A DNA stretch of 5,264 nt. Source: Anaerolineae bacterium. GTDB taxonomy: Bacteria > Chloroflexota > Anaerolineae > B4-G1 > SLSP01. Location: assembly GCA_016927095.1 (NCBI GenBank), contig JAFGNI010000031.1, forward strand, positions 1 through 5,264, given 5' to 3'. A model generated the notes under the pieces. The model saw only the letters and a list, made by a program, of their open reading frames with translations, was not told the DNA's origin and searched no databases. The position numbers were made by a program, and so were the translations under genes. Below, one piece after another: positions 5,184-5,264 of the stretch (position 1 is the first letter of the stretch; each line of letters starts with the position of its first letter).

Positions 5184-5264
5184 CTAGCTGTAGCGGCACG
5201 CAGGCTGCGGCGTGCCTGGGCGGGTCATCACCACCTGCCAGAGCTGCTGCGCGCGCGCCCGAAA
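5184..5264 (-). CDS. Possible C-terminal end of an upstream gene (partial)
   Basis: From the right edge one minus-strand frame stays open for 26 codons and ends in TAG at 5184-5186, 9 bases before the reductase ATG. The tail includes AQQLWQVVMTRPGTP and is protein-like. The stop overlaps the AGG that serves the reductase, a typical operon junction. Of the other two minus-strand frames, one stops within 12 codons and the other runs on as a shadow inside the reductase gene. The fragment is too short to name a family, and the real gene could lie in none of these frames. Confidence 0.4.
   Translation of the reverse strand, partial: FRARAQQLWQVVMTRPGTPQPACRYS
5195..5216. other. Hairpin just upstream of the reductase gene
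   Basis: GGCACGC (5195-5201) pairs perfectly with GCGTGCC (5210-5216) around an 8-base loop. It lies 21 bases before the reductase ATG, within the possible upstream coding tail, so it may be coding sequence that happens to pair. It could also modulate translation of the reductase. Confidence 0.3.

Overview
The window is GC-rich bacterial chromosomal DNA. All convincing genes lie on the minus strand, so transcription runs from high to low coordinates. The gene families and the intergenic palindromes resemble what is found in Chloroflexota (Thermomicrobia/Anaerolineae-like genomes). That placement is inferred from family resemblance; there is no rRNA or other marker gene here.

In order of transcription the layout is as follows. 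(1) A possible C-terminal tail of an upstream gene enters at the right edge (5184-5264) and stops 9 bases before the next start. (2) 4182-5174 encodes a geranylgeranyl-reductase-type FAD oxidoreductase. (3) A 234-base spacer with weak dyads follows. (4) 2883-3947 encodes a secreted lipoprotein with a DUF3828-like domain and a PsbP-like 'YPxGW' domain. It is closed by a perfect 14-bp stem-loop (2817-2852). (5) 2075-2776 encodes a polytopic membrane protein of the CPBP (Rce1/Abi) family that has lost both metal-binding histidines. (6) An 865-base non-coding block (1210-2074) is filled with palindromic repeats: one 155-bp imperfect palindrome and one 237-bp element with four alternating copies of a GGGCGAGGCATT core. 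(7) A promoter with a perfect TATAAT box drives an apparent two-gene unit. This is a protein with two membrane spans and a long helical ectodomain (313-1209), followed by a 74-residue helical protein (25-249), with a hairpin between the two.

Four of the five complete genes have clear Shine-Dalgarno sequences (AGGAGG or AAGGAG) 5-8 bases from the start. These decide the start of the lipoprotein and support a GTG start for the CPBP protein. The genes do not form one obvious pathway. Most products (2-TM helical protein, CPBP membrane protein, lipoprotein) belong to the cell envelope, and the reductase could act on isoprenoid or other membrane lipids. That common theme is inference. I see no CRISPR array, tRNA, rRNA, transposase or phage gene. 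The points most worth a second look are the apparent CPBP pseudoprotease, the two structured repeat elements, and the small-protein/helical-membrane-protein pair.
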